Positions 1 through 5,644 of a DNA stretch of 6,254 nucleotides are shown piece by piece. Origin of the DNA: Acidimicrobiales bacterium (lineage in GTDB: Bacteria > Actinomycetota > Acidimicrobiia > Acidimicrobiales > RAAP-2); contig JADGOD010000024.1 of assembly GCA_017883125.1 (NCBI GenBank), forward strand, positions 1-6,254, given 5' to 3'. The notes beneath the pieces were generated by a model. The model searched no databases. It saw nothing but the letters and a program-made list of their open reading frames with translations, and was not told where the DNA came from. Each line of letters opens with the position of its first letter. Within the stretch, counting starts at the first letter, position 1. Position numbers and translations under genes: made by a program.

Positions 1-120
1 CCGGCAGGATTGACTTGGAACCACTTGGAGGAATGGCTGATCGGCATCGAGCGGCTCCGCCGAGCCCTCGGGGCGACCGCATCGGCTACCGAACGGGGCC
101 ATCCCGTCCGGCACGAGTGA
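1..120 (+). CDS. Possible C-terminal end of an unidentified gene (5' partial)
   Basis: Frame 1 is open from the window edge to a TGA at 118-120 and gives a 39-residue tail. It contains an amphipathic stretch (LEEWLIGIERLRRALG) followed by a polar end, RGHPVRHE. About three quarters of third codon positions are G or C, clearly more than in the competing open frame 3, which continues to a TAG at 138-140. This suits a real coding end in a high-GC genome. I do not recognise the family and the fragment is too short to assign a function. No terminator with a T-run follows, although a strong hairpin lies 48 bases downstream. The region could also be non-coding, since two frames are open. Confidence 0.3.
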   Translation, partial: PAGLTWNHLEEWLIGIERLRRALGATASATERGHPVRHE

Positions 121-407
121 GCCGGTTGCCTAGTCGTTAGCCGGGATTGGAATTGACGTTCCATGGTGATCTGACCCCGCTGATAGGGGGGCCTAACCAG
201 CGGGGCCAGATCGGTTCCGGCCGACGAGGATGCCCGGGGGGCGTTAGATTCGTGCCCACGAAGAGAGGATCACTCGGCTCGAGCGGCATCGCCGGACAAC
301 TAGCACTTGGCTCAGAGTTGAAAGAGATCCAGCGGCAGATGACCGACGCCAAAGATCGCTAACTCACCCACCTCGACAGATCTGACCGATTGGTCAAGAC
401 CCCAGAG
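121..407. other. Gene-poor spacer between the left-edge fragment and the tRNA
   Basis: I see no convincing gene here. A 71-codon frame at 147-362 opens through the hairpin at 168-212, has no recognisable motif and has an equally long antisense partner, so I do not call it. The stretch does hold structure: the nested hairpin at 168-212, a second GATCTGACC at 379-387 matching the left arm of that hairpin, and a small palindrome TGACC-GATT-GGTCA at 383-396. The palindrome lies about 12 bases beyond the 3' end of the minus-strand tRNA. It could help terminate or process the tRNA transcript, but no U-run follows it. Confidence 0.4.
168..212. repeat. Strong nested inverted repeat (45 nt hairpin)
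   Basis: The arms GATCTGACCCCGCTG (168-182) and CAGCGGGGCCAGATC (198-212) are complementary at 14 of 15 positions, the one mismatch being A174 against C206. The 15-base loop contains a further four-base stem, TAGG (184-187) with CCTA (192-195), leaving a GGGG tip. Eighteen base pairs in 45 nucleotides is a very stable structure on either strand. No T-run follows on the + strand, so it is not a standard intrinsic terminator. The outer sequences (TGATCTGACCCC and its near complement) look like the kind of terminal repeat found on some insertion sequences, but that resemblance is from memory and no transposase is visible beside it. Confidence 0.7.
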
Positions 408-480
408 TGCCCCCGGCAGGATTCGAACCTGCGACGCACGGTTTAGGAAACCGACGCTCTATCCCCTGAGCTACGGGAGC
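408..480 (-). tRNA. tRNA-Arg, anticodon CCT
   Basis: Read on the minus strand this is a complete 73-base tRNA. The acceptor arm is GCTCCCG (480-474) paired with CGGGGGC (415-409), with one T-G wobble and discriminator base A at 408. The D arm is GCTC-AGGGGATA-GAGC. The anticodon arm has loop TTCCTAA, giving anticodon CCT, which reads AGG (Arg); its first stem position is a T-T mismatch. The variable loop has five bases, and the T arm is GCAGG-TTCGAAT-CCTGC. CCA is not encoded, so it must be added after transcription, as is common in actinobacteria. The gene is isolated and opposite in strand to its neighbours. The 3' halves of tRNA-Arg genes are frequent integrase attachment targets, which is relevant because an integrase relic lies about 220 bases away on the 5' side. 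Confidence 0.97.
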
Positions 481-699
481 GGAAGGGGGCCAATACCTGA
501 CTAAGTGCCGATGTCGGCGCTGGCCTCCTGGCTTCGAGGCTACTTCCTGAGAGACCGGGGGCTGAATCGGGCCTCGTACAGTTCAGGGGTACAGCGAATC
601 GACCTGCTTGGGGATGTCGTGGCACCAGCCCAGTTGGGCGGGAGGAAGATCCCGAACTCGATAACCACCGCATCGAAGGATTCCGGCGGGTATTCGAGG

Positions 700-1070
700 G
701 CGGAGGGGAGTGGGAAGTGGCTCTTCCGCTACTCGCTACCCCCAGACCCGATGACGGGGAAGCAGCGACCGGGCGCCCTGACCGTCGAGGCGATGAACAG
801 GACCGCTGCCCAGGCCAAGGCGAACAAGATCCTCGCCTCAGTCGAATCGCAGGTCGGAGGATCACGGGCAACGTCGACGAGCTGCTCGTCGAGTGGATGC
901 AGTTCCAGAGCGGCCGCTGGTGCTCCCCCACCCCCCTGAACGGTCACCGGAGCGTGATCGACCACCACCTCAAGCCCTCGCTGGGGTGCATAAGGATCCG
1001 AGACCTGACCCAGCACCTTCTCGACACCCTCTACGGTCGGCGCGGCGCCGCCCTGAAAAGCGGATCTTGA
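700..1070 (+). pseudogene. Decayed tyrosine recombinase (phage-type integrase), N-terminal part only
   Basis: Two frames carry successive pieces of one integrase. Frame 1, about 700-855, encodes GSGKWLFRYSLPPDPMTGKQ followed by an Ala/Lys-rich helix ending SVESQV, the pattern of the N-terminal arm-binding domain (compare 'G.W..R......P.TGKR..' in actinophage and AICE integrases). Frame 3, about 861-1070, continues with NVDELLVEWMQF and then HRSVIDHHLKPSLG and IRIRDLTQHLLDTLYG, the classic SAM-like core-binding domain. The join near 856-861 needs a net one-base deletion or two-base insertion. The frame stops at TGA 1068-1070. A weak continuation (LRPSTLLKRWQ) appears in frame 2 just after. No catalytic domain with the R...HxxR...Y residues exists before the next gene, so the protein cannot be an active recombinase. 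The true upstream limit is unclear; 481-699 shows nothing I recognise. Confidence 0.75.
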
Positions 1071-1190
1071 GGCCGAGCACCCTTCTCAAGAGGTGGCAGC
1101 GGCGGAGAGGCGGTCATCCGACTTCACGGCTTCGCGGCCAGGAACTGAACGTCCAGATCACTACGTCGCAGCCGCAAACTGAGGCAGCCG

Positions 1191-1221
1191 TTGACGAACG
1201 ACAGACGCCGGCTAGTAGGTT
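1191..1221 (+). promoter_or_regulatory. Candidate promoter upstream of the ABC exporter operon
   Basis: TTGACG at 1191-1196 matches the -35 consensus at five of six positions. Possible -10 elements follow: TAGTAG at 1213-1218 (16-base spacer) or TAGGTT at 1216-1221 (19-base spacer, fitting the loose actinobacterial TAnnnT pattern). Transcription would then start very close to the ribosome binding site at 1226-1230, giving an unusually short leader, which weakens the call. A CTTGAG-N13-CTCAAG inverted repeat lies further upstream at 1066-1090. Confidence 0.25.
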
Positions 1222-1234
1222 ACCCAGGAGACTA

Positions 1235-2230
1235 ATGACGCTCCAAGGCCAAGCGACCAATCATGGCGGCATTGACGATGCCGCCGATCCAATCATCGTC
1301 ACCAACGACCTCACCAAGGTCTACGGAGGGGCTGATTTCAAGGCCGTCGATCAACTGAACCTCACAGTCAGGAGCGGGGAGATCTTCGGGCTCCTTGGGC
1401 CAAACGGAGCCGGCAAGACCACTACGGCAGGGATGCTCACCACCCGGGTCATCCCAACCTCGGGTTCCGCAATCGTGGCCGGTGTCGACGTGGTCGTCCA
1501 CCCGGCCCTCGCCAAGCAAGTGATCGGTGTTGTCTCGCAGACCAACACGCTTGACCGCCAGCTCAACGTGTGGGAGAACCTCTACTTCCATGGCCGCCTC
1601 TTCGGAATTGGCGCCGCAGAGTCCCGGGCGATTGCCGATGAGCTCTTGGAGCGTTTTCAGCTCTCCAAGTGGGCAAAGGCTTCGATCTATACCCTTTCTG
1701 GGGGTATGGCGCAACGGCTCATGGTGGCTCGATCCATCTTCCACCGACCCGCCGTGCTCTTCATGGACGAACCGACTGCCGGCCTCGACCCTCAGGGCCG
1801 GTTGGCGTTGTGGGAGATCTTGCGCGGGTTGAATGCTGAAGGCCAGACCATTCTCCTGACCACTCACTACATGGAAGAAGCCGATCAACTCTGCAACCGA
1901 GTTGCCATCATGGATCACGGCGTTGTCCTCGCCCTCGACACGCCGGCAGGCCTCAAGCGATCAGTGGGCGTCGACACGATCGTCCACGTCAAAGCCAGTG
2001 GAGATCAGACCCGCCTCGCTGCGGTGCTGGAGTCGGGTCTGGGTAGCGTCACCAAGTGGCGGTCAACTGAGACTGGCCTCGAGCTTCACGTGCGAGGAGG
2101 CGACCGCTTGCTCGGCCGGGTGGTGGCCGCAGCCGAAGAGGGCGGTTACGAGGTCGCTGATCTCTCCATAGCCGAGCCCTCGCTCGAGACCGTCTTCATC
2201 AACCTGACCGGCAAGGACCTGCGCGACTGA
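1235..2230 (+). CDS. ABC exporter ATP-binding protein, daunorubicin-resistance (DrrA) type
   Basis: This 331-residue cytoplasmic ATPase would power export of a hydrophobic compound through the permease encoded next. All ABC motifs are present: Walker A GPNGAGKTT at residues 55-63, Q-loop Q102, signature LSGGM at 154-158 (M in place of the usual Q), Walker B AVLFMDEP at 173-180 followed by TAGLD, and H-loop H211 in TTHYMEEAD. The C-terminal part after residue 230 resembles the accessory domain of DrrA-like proteins and ends with the typical ETVFINLTGKDLRD. The usual family length is about 310-340 residues. The frame is open from 893, but ATG 1235 has AGGAG (1226-1230) four bases upstream, and the N-terminal extension lacks family features and overlaps the integrase relic. 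It overlaps the permease gene by one base (TGATG), indicating translational coupling. The substrate cannot be told from sequence; drug, lipid or polyketide exporters all share this type. Confidence 0.93.
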   Translation: MTLQGQATNHGGIDDAADPIIVTNDLTKVYGGADFKAVDQLNLTVRSGEIFGLLGPNGAGKTTTAGMLTTRVIPTSGSAIVAGVDVVVHPALAKQVIGVVSQTNTLDRQLNVWENLYFHGRLFGIGAAESRAIADELLERFQLSKWAKASIYTLSGGMAQRLMVARSIFHRPAVLFMDEPTAGLDPQGRLALWEILRGLNAEGQTILLTTHYMEEADQLCNRVAIMDHGVVLALDTPAGLKRSVGVDTIVHVKASGDQTRLAAVLESGLGSVTKWRSTETGLELHVRGGDRLLGRVVAAAEEGGYEVADLSIAEPSLETVFINLTGKDLRD

Positions 2231-3117
2231 TGACGATGCCCTCTTCCGGTGAACCGACTCGACCCATCATCGTCGCTCACCCGACTCGTTCGACCTTCGC
2301 CGCCAGCCGCTCTGCCCTGGGGGCCCTCCTGCTACGAGATCTCGTCGTCCTGCGGAAGAACTTGGGTGAGTTCGTCATCCGCACGCTCGTGCAGCCATTC
2401 CTGCTGTGCTTTGTCTTCCTCTTCGTCTTCCCGAAGATCGGCCAGGCCATCGGCGGGAGCCAAGGCGGTCCCCACGCCGAGTCGGCCTTCGCCACCGTGC
2501 TCGTGGCTGGCGTGGTGGGAATCTCGATCATGTTCCAAGGCGTCCAGTCTGTCGCTCTTCAGATGTCCCAAGAGTTTGGCTTCACCCGTGAGATTGAAGA
2601 CCGGGTCCAAGCGCCTTGTCCAATCTGGTTGGTCGCCGTTGCGAAGGTCCTTTCCGGCTCCGCCCAGGGGGTGATCTCAGCCGTGATCGTGCTGCCTATC
2701 GCCTCAGTCGTTCACGCGAGGGGGGTTGAAGCGCAGATCTCCTTCCATTGGTTGGTCATCCTCACGGTGGTGCCACTGGCCTGCATCGCCATGGGAAGCC
2801 TCGGCCTCGTGCTCGGCACCAGTTTCGAGCCGCGCAACATCGGCCTGATGTTCGGCTTCGTGATCCTCCCCATCACCTTCCTCGGCGGGACCTACTACCA
2901 GTGGACTCGCCTGGCCCCAGTGAAGATCGGCCCCTTCCACTGGCTCCAAACGGTCGTGCTGATCAATCCGCTGATCTACGTCAACGAGGGCATGCGGGCT
3001 GCGTTCACCGACATCTCTCACATGCATCTCTACGTCGTCTATCCCGTCCTGATCGGTTTCTGTGCAGCTTTTCTCGGACTCGGCCTCCGGAACTTCCGCC
3101 GACGCGTTCTCGCCTGA
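2230..3117 (+). CDS. ABC-2 type exporter permease, DrrB-like
   Basis: This 295-residue inner-membrane protein is the partner of the preceding ATPase. About six hydrophobic segments are visible, at roughly residues 49-68, 86-110, 140-161, 174-196, 204-223 and 266-286, after a polar 45-residue cytoplasmic N-terminus. Between segments 2 and 3 is the family hallmark EFGFTREIEDRVQAPCPIW (the 'E.EdR...aP.p' coupling element of ABC-2 permeases). After segment 5 comes GGTYYQW, then INPLIYVNEGMRAAF, matching the conserved 'NP..y..e..R' region before the last helix. The basic C-terminus (RNFRRRVLA) fits the positive-inside rule. The ATG at 2230-2232 uses the last base of the ATPase stop codon; ATG 2236 is an alternative only two residues shorter. 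Length is slightly above the 250-290 usual for the family because of the N-terminal extension. The substrate is unknown. Confidence 0.92.
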   Translation: MTMPSSGEPTRPIIVAHPTRSTFAASRSALGALLLRDLVVLRKNLGEFVIRTLVQPFLLCFVFLFVFPKIGQAIGGSQGGPHAESAFATVLVAGVVGISIMFQGVQSVALQMSQEFGFTREIEDRVQAPCPIWLVAVAKVLSGSAQGVISAVIVLPIASVVHARGVEAQISFHWLVILTVVPLACIAMGSLGLVLGTSFEPRNIGLMFGFVILPITFLGGTYYQWTRLAPVKIGPFHWLQTVVLINPLIYVNEGMRAAFTDISHMHLYVVYPVLIGFCAAFLGLGLRNFRRRVLA

Positions 3118-3120
3118 GGT

Positions 3121-3175
3121 CTGCCGCCACGGATTGAGTATCTCCGAGTTCCCGGCCTGACCTACGGAGCGGCAG
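3121..3175. repeat. Imperfect inverted repeat downstream of the exporter operon
   Basis: CTGCCGC at 3121-3127 is exactly complementary to GCGGCAG at 3169-3175. The next inner bases on the right (CGGAG) can pair with CTCCG near 3142-3146 if a bulge is allowed. It begins three bases after the permease stop codon, so it could form a 3' hairpin that stabilises or ends the exporter transcript. There is no T-run and the loop is long, so an intrinsic terminator is not supported. A separate 10-base perfect palindrome, ACGCTAGCGT, lies at 3212-3221 before the next gene. Confidence 0.3.
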
Positions 3176-3270
3176 CCCGACATGACCGAAACGCCCTCTG
3201 GTGGATCGCGGACGCTAGCGTGAAGCCCTCGACGCCAGCTCGATGTCGACAGGACCATTGGAGGTGCGTG

Positions 3271-3678
3271 GTGGCGGAGATGGACGATTACAACGCGAAG
3301 ATGATCAAGGAGTTCCGCAGCAACGGCGGCGTCGTGGGCGGAGGGATGATGCTCGTCCTCCTCACCACCACCGGAGCCAAGACGGGCAAGCAGCGAACGA
3401 CCCCGATGGCCTGCCAGGTCGGAGAAGACGGCGTCCTCTACGTCTTTGCGTCCAAGGCCGGTGCGCCGAGCCACCCGGACTGGTATCACAACCTCGTGGC
3501 AAACCCCAGGGTCATCGTCGAGTACGGGACTGAGACCTTCGACGCCATCGCCACCCCGATCACCGGTGCCAAGCACGACGAGATCTACGCCCGCCAGGTC
3601 GAAGCGCTCCCTATCTTCGGCGAGTACCAGACCAAGACCGACCGGGTCATCCCCGTGGTCGAGCTCCGTCGAGCCTGA
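3271..3678 (+). CDS. Deazaflavin (F420)-dependent nitroreductase family protein (Ddn-like)
   Basis: This 135-residue protein belongs to the actinobacterial Ddn/FDOR split beta-barrel group, whose studied members use reduced cofactor F420 to reduce quinones, nitro compounds or other electrophiles. Visible hallmarks are LTTTGAKTGKQRTTPM at residues 31-46 (the Gly/Lys/Arg segment that contacts the F420 phosphate tail) and SKAGAPSHPDWYHNLVANP at 61-79, the most conserved family block. The C-terminus RVIPVVELRR is also typical. GTG 3271 is chosen because GGAGG (3260-3264) lies six bases upstream. GTG 3268 and ATG 3280 are alternatives with poorer spacing, and an upstream GTG at 3220 would add 17 residues without family character. 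It follows the ABC exporter by about 150 bases on the same strand, so shared function in detoxification is possible but unproven. The natural substrate is unknown. Confidence 0.93.
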   Translation: MAEMDDYNAKMIKEFRSNGGVVGGGMMLVLLTTTGAKTGKQRTTPMACQVGEDGVLYVFASKAGAPSHPDWYHNLVANPRVIVEYGTETFDAIATPITGAKHDEIYARQVEALPIFGEYQTKTDRVIPVVELRRA

Positions 3679-4024
3679 TGCCTCGCCGAGGCGGCGGATG
3701 ACCGTCCCTCGGGTCCCGAGCCGACGAAAGAAGCGATCGGGGGCGGCAGCGTCCTCGACTCCCTCCTGACCCCGATCGAGAGCGACGGGACCACCAGCTT
3801 GGCGGTGACCATCTCCGAACCCACCGGCTGAGTCGCGGTGCAGCCGATGGGTTCGGTTCGGCGTCCGGCGCTCCGGGCTTCGCCGAGCCCTCACACGGCA
3901 GCCACCACCACGACAGCCTCCTTGACTCGTGGGAGCCTCAGAATCGCCGTTATTCTGCGACGAGGCGACGGAGTTGTGATCGAGCGCGCCCCGACCCTCC
4001 ACTCATCGATGAGGAAGGATCCTG
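3679..4024. other. Intergenic region with an orphan open stretch and the beta-glucosidase upstream region
   Basis: No complete gene is visible in these 346 bases. The frame of the preceding nitroreductase stays open after its stop, from 3679 to a TGA at 3829-3831. This 50-codon stretch contains GSVLDSLLTPIESDG and SLAVTISEPTG, which read like ordinary protein, but it has no ATG or suitable early GTG start. It may be a gene remnant, a readthrough tail, or chance in GC-rich DNA. A short hairpin GCCTC-GCC-GAGGC lies at 3680-3692, just past the nitroreductase stop, without a T-run. A 236-codon frame starting at 3838 overlaps the beta-glucosidase in another frame; it is Arg/Pro-rich and is a shadow. 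Confidence 0.4.
3939..3957. promoter_or_regulatory. Palindrome and -10-like element upstream of the beta-glucosidase
   Basis: CAGAAT (3939-3944) and ATTCTG (3952-3957) form a perfect six-base inverted repeat around a seven-base centre. The right arm overlaps TATTCT (3951-3956), which fits the loose -10 pattern TAnnnT. A TTGACT lies at 3922-3927, but the 23-base gap is too long for a standard -35/-10 pair. A dyad over a possible promoter about 70 bases before a glycosidase start codon is where a sugar-responsive repressor could bind. No regulator gene is in the window, so this is an inference from position and symmetry only. Confidence 0.3.
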
Positions 4025-5644
4025 ATGGTGATCGACGAAGATCGCAGAGGTTCAAGCTCCGAGCAGCAGCCCGGTTATGTTTCGATCGCAGGGCTGAGTG
4101 CCAGGGAGAAGGCAGCCCTCACCGGAGGGACCACCTACTGGGAGACCTCGGGCGTAGAGAGCCTGGGGCTCGAGCCGCTCTTGACGAGCGACGGCCCCAA
4201 CGGGGTGCGGGGCGCCCGCTGGGGCGACATCTCGATGTGCCTGCCCTCGGCCACCGCGCTGGCCGCCAGCTGGAACCGGGATCTCGTCGAGCAGGTTGCG
4301 GTGGTCCTCGGTGCCGAGGCGCACGACATGAAGGCGAGCATCCTGCTCGCCCCGAACGTCAACGTCCACCGCCACCCGCTCGGGGGGCGGAACTTCGAGT
4401 GCTTCTCCGAGGACCCCCTCCTGAGCTCCGAGATGGCTGTGGCCTATATCCGCGGCGTCCAGAGCACCGGGGTCGCCTGCTCGCTCAAGCACTTCGTCTG
4501 CAACGACCAGGAGACCGAGCGGATGTCCATCGACGTCGAGGTCGATGAGCGCGCCCTGCGCGAGATCTACCTGCCCCCATTCGAGGCCGCCGTCACGGAC
4601 GCCGGGGTCTGGTCCGTGATGGCCGCGTACAACCGCTTCCGCGGGACCTACTGCAGCGAGAACGCCCCCCTGCTCCTGGGGATCCTGAAGGGCGAGTGGG
4701 GCTTCGGCGGCATGGTGGTCTCCGACTACTGGGGGACCCACTCCGCCGAGGCCGTCGAGGCGGGGCTGGACCTCGAGATGCCAGGGCCTCCCCAGTGGCT
4801 GGGCGCACATCTTCTCATGGCCCTCGAGGAGGGCCGAGTCAGCCAGAAAGCCGTCAACGCGGCCGCGGAGCGAGTGCTCCGGCTCATGGGTCGCACCGGG
4901 GAGAGCCAGCGAGAGCTCCCCGTCATGGACGAGCGCATCAAGTTGGCCCGGCGCGCAGCTGGCGAGGGCATCGTGCTGCTGAAGAACACAGGCGTGCTCC
5001 CGCTCGAGCCGGCGAGCATCAAGACGCTCGCCCTGATCGGGCCTACCGCCGCACGGCTCTGCCCGCAGGGAGGCGGAGCGGCGGAGGTCACCCCTCCCTA
5101 CGTCCGAACGCCCCTCGAGGCGCTCACAGGGAGCTGTGGAAGTGTCGAGATCCTCCACGAGCCAGGCTGCATCATCCCCGGCCCGATCCCCTTCTTCGGA
5201 CCTGGGGGCCTCCGCACCGAAGGGGGCGTCGAGGGCGTCGAGGTCGAGTACTTCGTCAGCACGAATCTGAGCGGAGAGGCCGTCTTCCACGAGGTCTTCC
5301 CCCAGACTCGGCTCATCTGGTCCGGCCCACCCCACCCCGCGCTCGGGGTCGGGGTGTTCTCGGCCCGGGTCACGACCAGCTTCACCCCCGACGAGAGCGG
5401 GACCTGGGAACTCGGGCTCACCGCCATCGGCCTAGCCCGAGCCCTCATCGACGACGAGGTCCTGCTCGACAACGAGAGCGTACCGATGGGGGGGGTCGTT
5501 CTTCAGCTTGGGGACCGACGAGATCACGGCCAGCCTCAAGCTCACCGCAGGCCACGAGGTTCGCCTCGTCATCGAGTATCGGATCGACTACGGCGGCCTG
5601 CCCGTCGCCGGCGTCTGCCTGGGCGCGCGCTTCAGGCCCCATGA
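4025..5644 (+). CDS. Beta-glucosidase, glycoside hydrolase family 3, N-terminal part (frame breaks at 5488-5495)
   Basis: The protein should cleave terminal beta-linked glucose, or a related sugar, from oligosaccharides or glycosides. No signal peptide is seen (N-terminus MVIDEDRRGSSSEQQ), so it probably acts in the cytoplasm. The catalytic barrel covers about residues 25-290: LTSDGPNG near 53-60 with substrate-binding D56, GGRNFECFSED with R122, KHFVCNDQ with K155-H156, and the nucleophile motif VVSDYWG with D234. The second domain begins near 315 (GIVLLKNTGVLPL). A PA14 insert starts near 402 (GVEVEYF). ATG 4025 is preceded by GAGGAAGGA (4011-4019); GTG 4028 is a close alternative. True homology ends near residue 488, where eight G residues throw the frame; the literal frame runs on to TGA 5642-5644 as an Arg/Pro-rich tail (RRDHGQPQAHRRPRG) that is not part of the family. 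The remainder is the next entry. Confidence 0.9.
   Translation: MVIDEDRRGSSSEQQPGYVSIAGLSAREKAALTGGTTYWETSGVESLGLEPLLTSDGPNGVRGARWGDISMCLPSATALAASWNRDLVEQVAVVLGAEAHDMKASILLAPNVNVHRHPLGGRNFECFSEDPLLSSEMAVAYIRGVQSTGVACSLKHFVCNDQETERMSIDVEVDERALREIYLPPFEAAVTDAGVWSVMAAYNRFRGTYCSENAPLLLGILKGEWGFGGMVVSDYWGTHSAEAVEAGLDLEMPGPPQWLGAHLLMALEEGRVSQKAVNAAAERVLRLMGRTGESQRELPVMDERIKLARRAAGEGIVLLKNTGVLPLEPASIKTLALIGPTAARLCPQGGGAAEVTPPYVRTPLEALTGSCGSVEILHEPGCIIPGPIPFFGPGGLRTEGGVEGVEVEYFVSTNLSGEAVFHEVFPQTRLIWSGPPHPALGVGVFSARVTTSFTPDESGTWELGLTAIGLARALIDDEVLLDNESVPMGGVVLQLGDRRDHGQPQAHRRPRGSPRHRVSDRLRRPARRRRLPGRALQAP
5488..5495 (+). other. Eight-G homopolymer at the frameshift point of the beta-glucosidase
   Basis: The sequence is GAT, then eight G, then TCGTTCTTC. 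With eight G the frame reads M-G-G-V-V-L-Q-L and soon leaves the family. With seven G it reads M-G-G-S-F-F-S-L-G-T-D-E, which joins both halves of the PA14 domain without loss. Coding quality on both sides is intact, so the change is recent or artefactual. Confidence 0.85.

Noticed and set aside
147..362. 71-codon frame in the left spacer
   Set aside because: It reads through the strong hairpin, has no motif or clear ribosome binding site, and has an equally long antisense frame over the same bases.
893..1234. N-terminal extension of the ABC ATPase: the frame is open from 893
   Set aside because: The extension is Arg/Pro-rich, overlaps the integrase relic in another frame and lacks family features. 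ATG 1235 has a good ribosome binding site and gives a normal family length.
3922..3956. TTGACT and TATTCT as a standard sigma-70 promoter
   Set aside because: The 23-base spacer is well beyond the usual 16-19, so they are not called as a paired promoter.
2704..4002. Long 432-codon open frame on the minus strand
   Set aside because: It runs antisense through the permease, the nitroreductase and the gap between them, has no recognisable motifs and is an artefact of GC-rich codon structure.
3838..4548. 236-codon + strand frame starting before the beta-glucosidase
   Set aside because: It overlaps the GH3 gene in another frame, and its product is dominated by Arg, Pro and Gly.
4052..5335. 427-codon minus-strand open frame opposite the beta-glucosidase
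   Set aside because: The + strand frame carries unmistakable GH3 catalytic motifs. The antisense product is low-complexity Gly/Ala/Asp-rich and matches no family I know.
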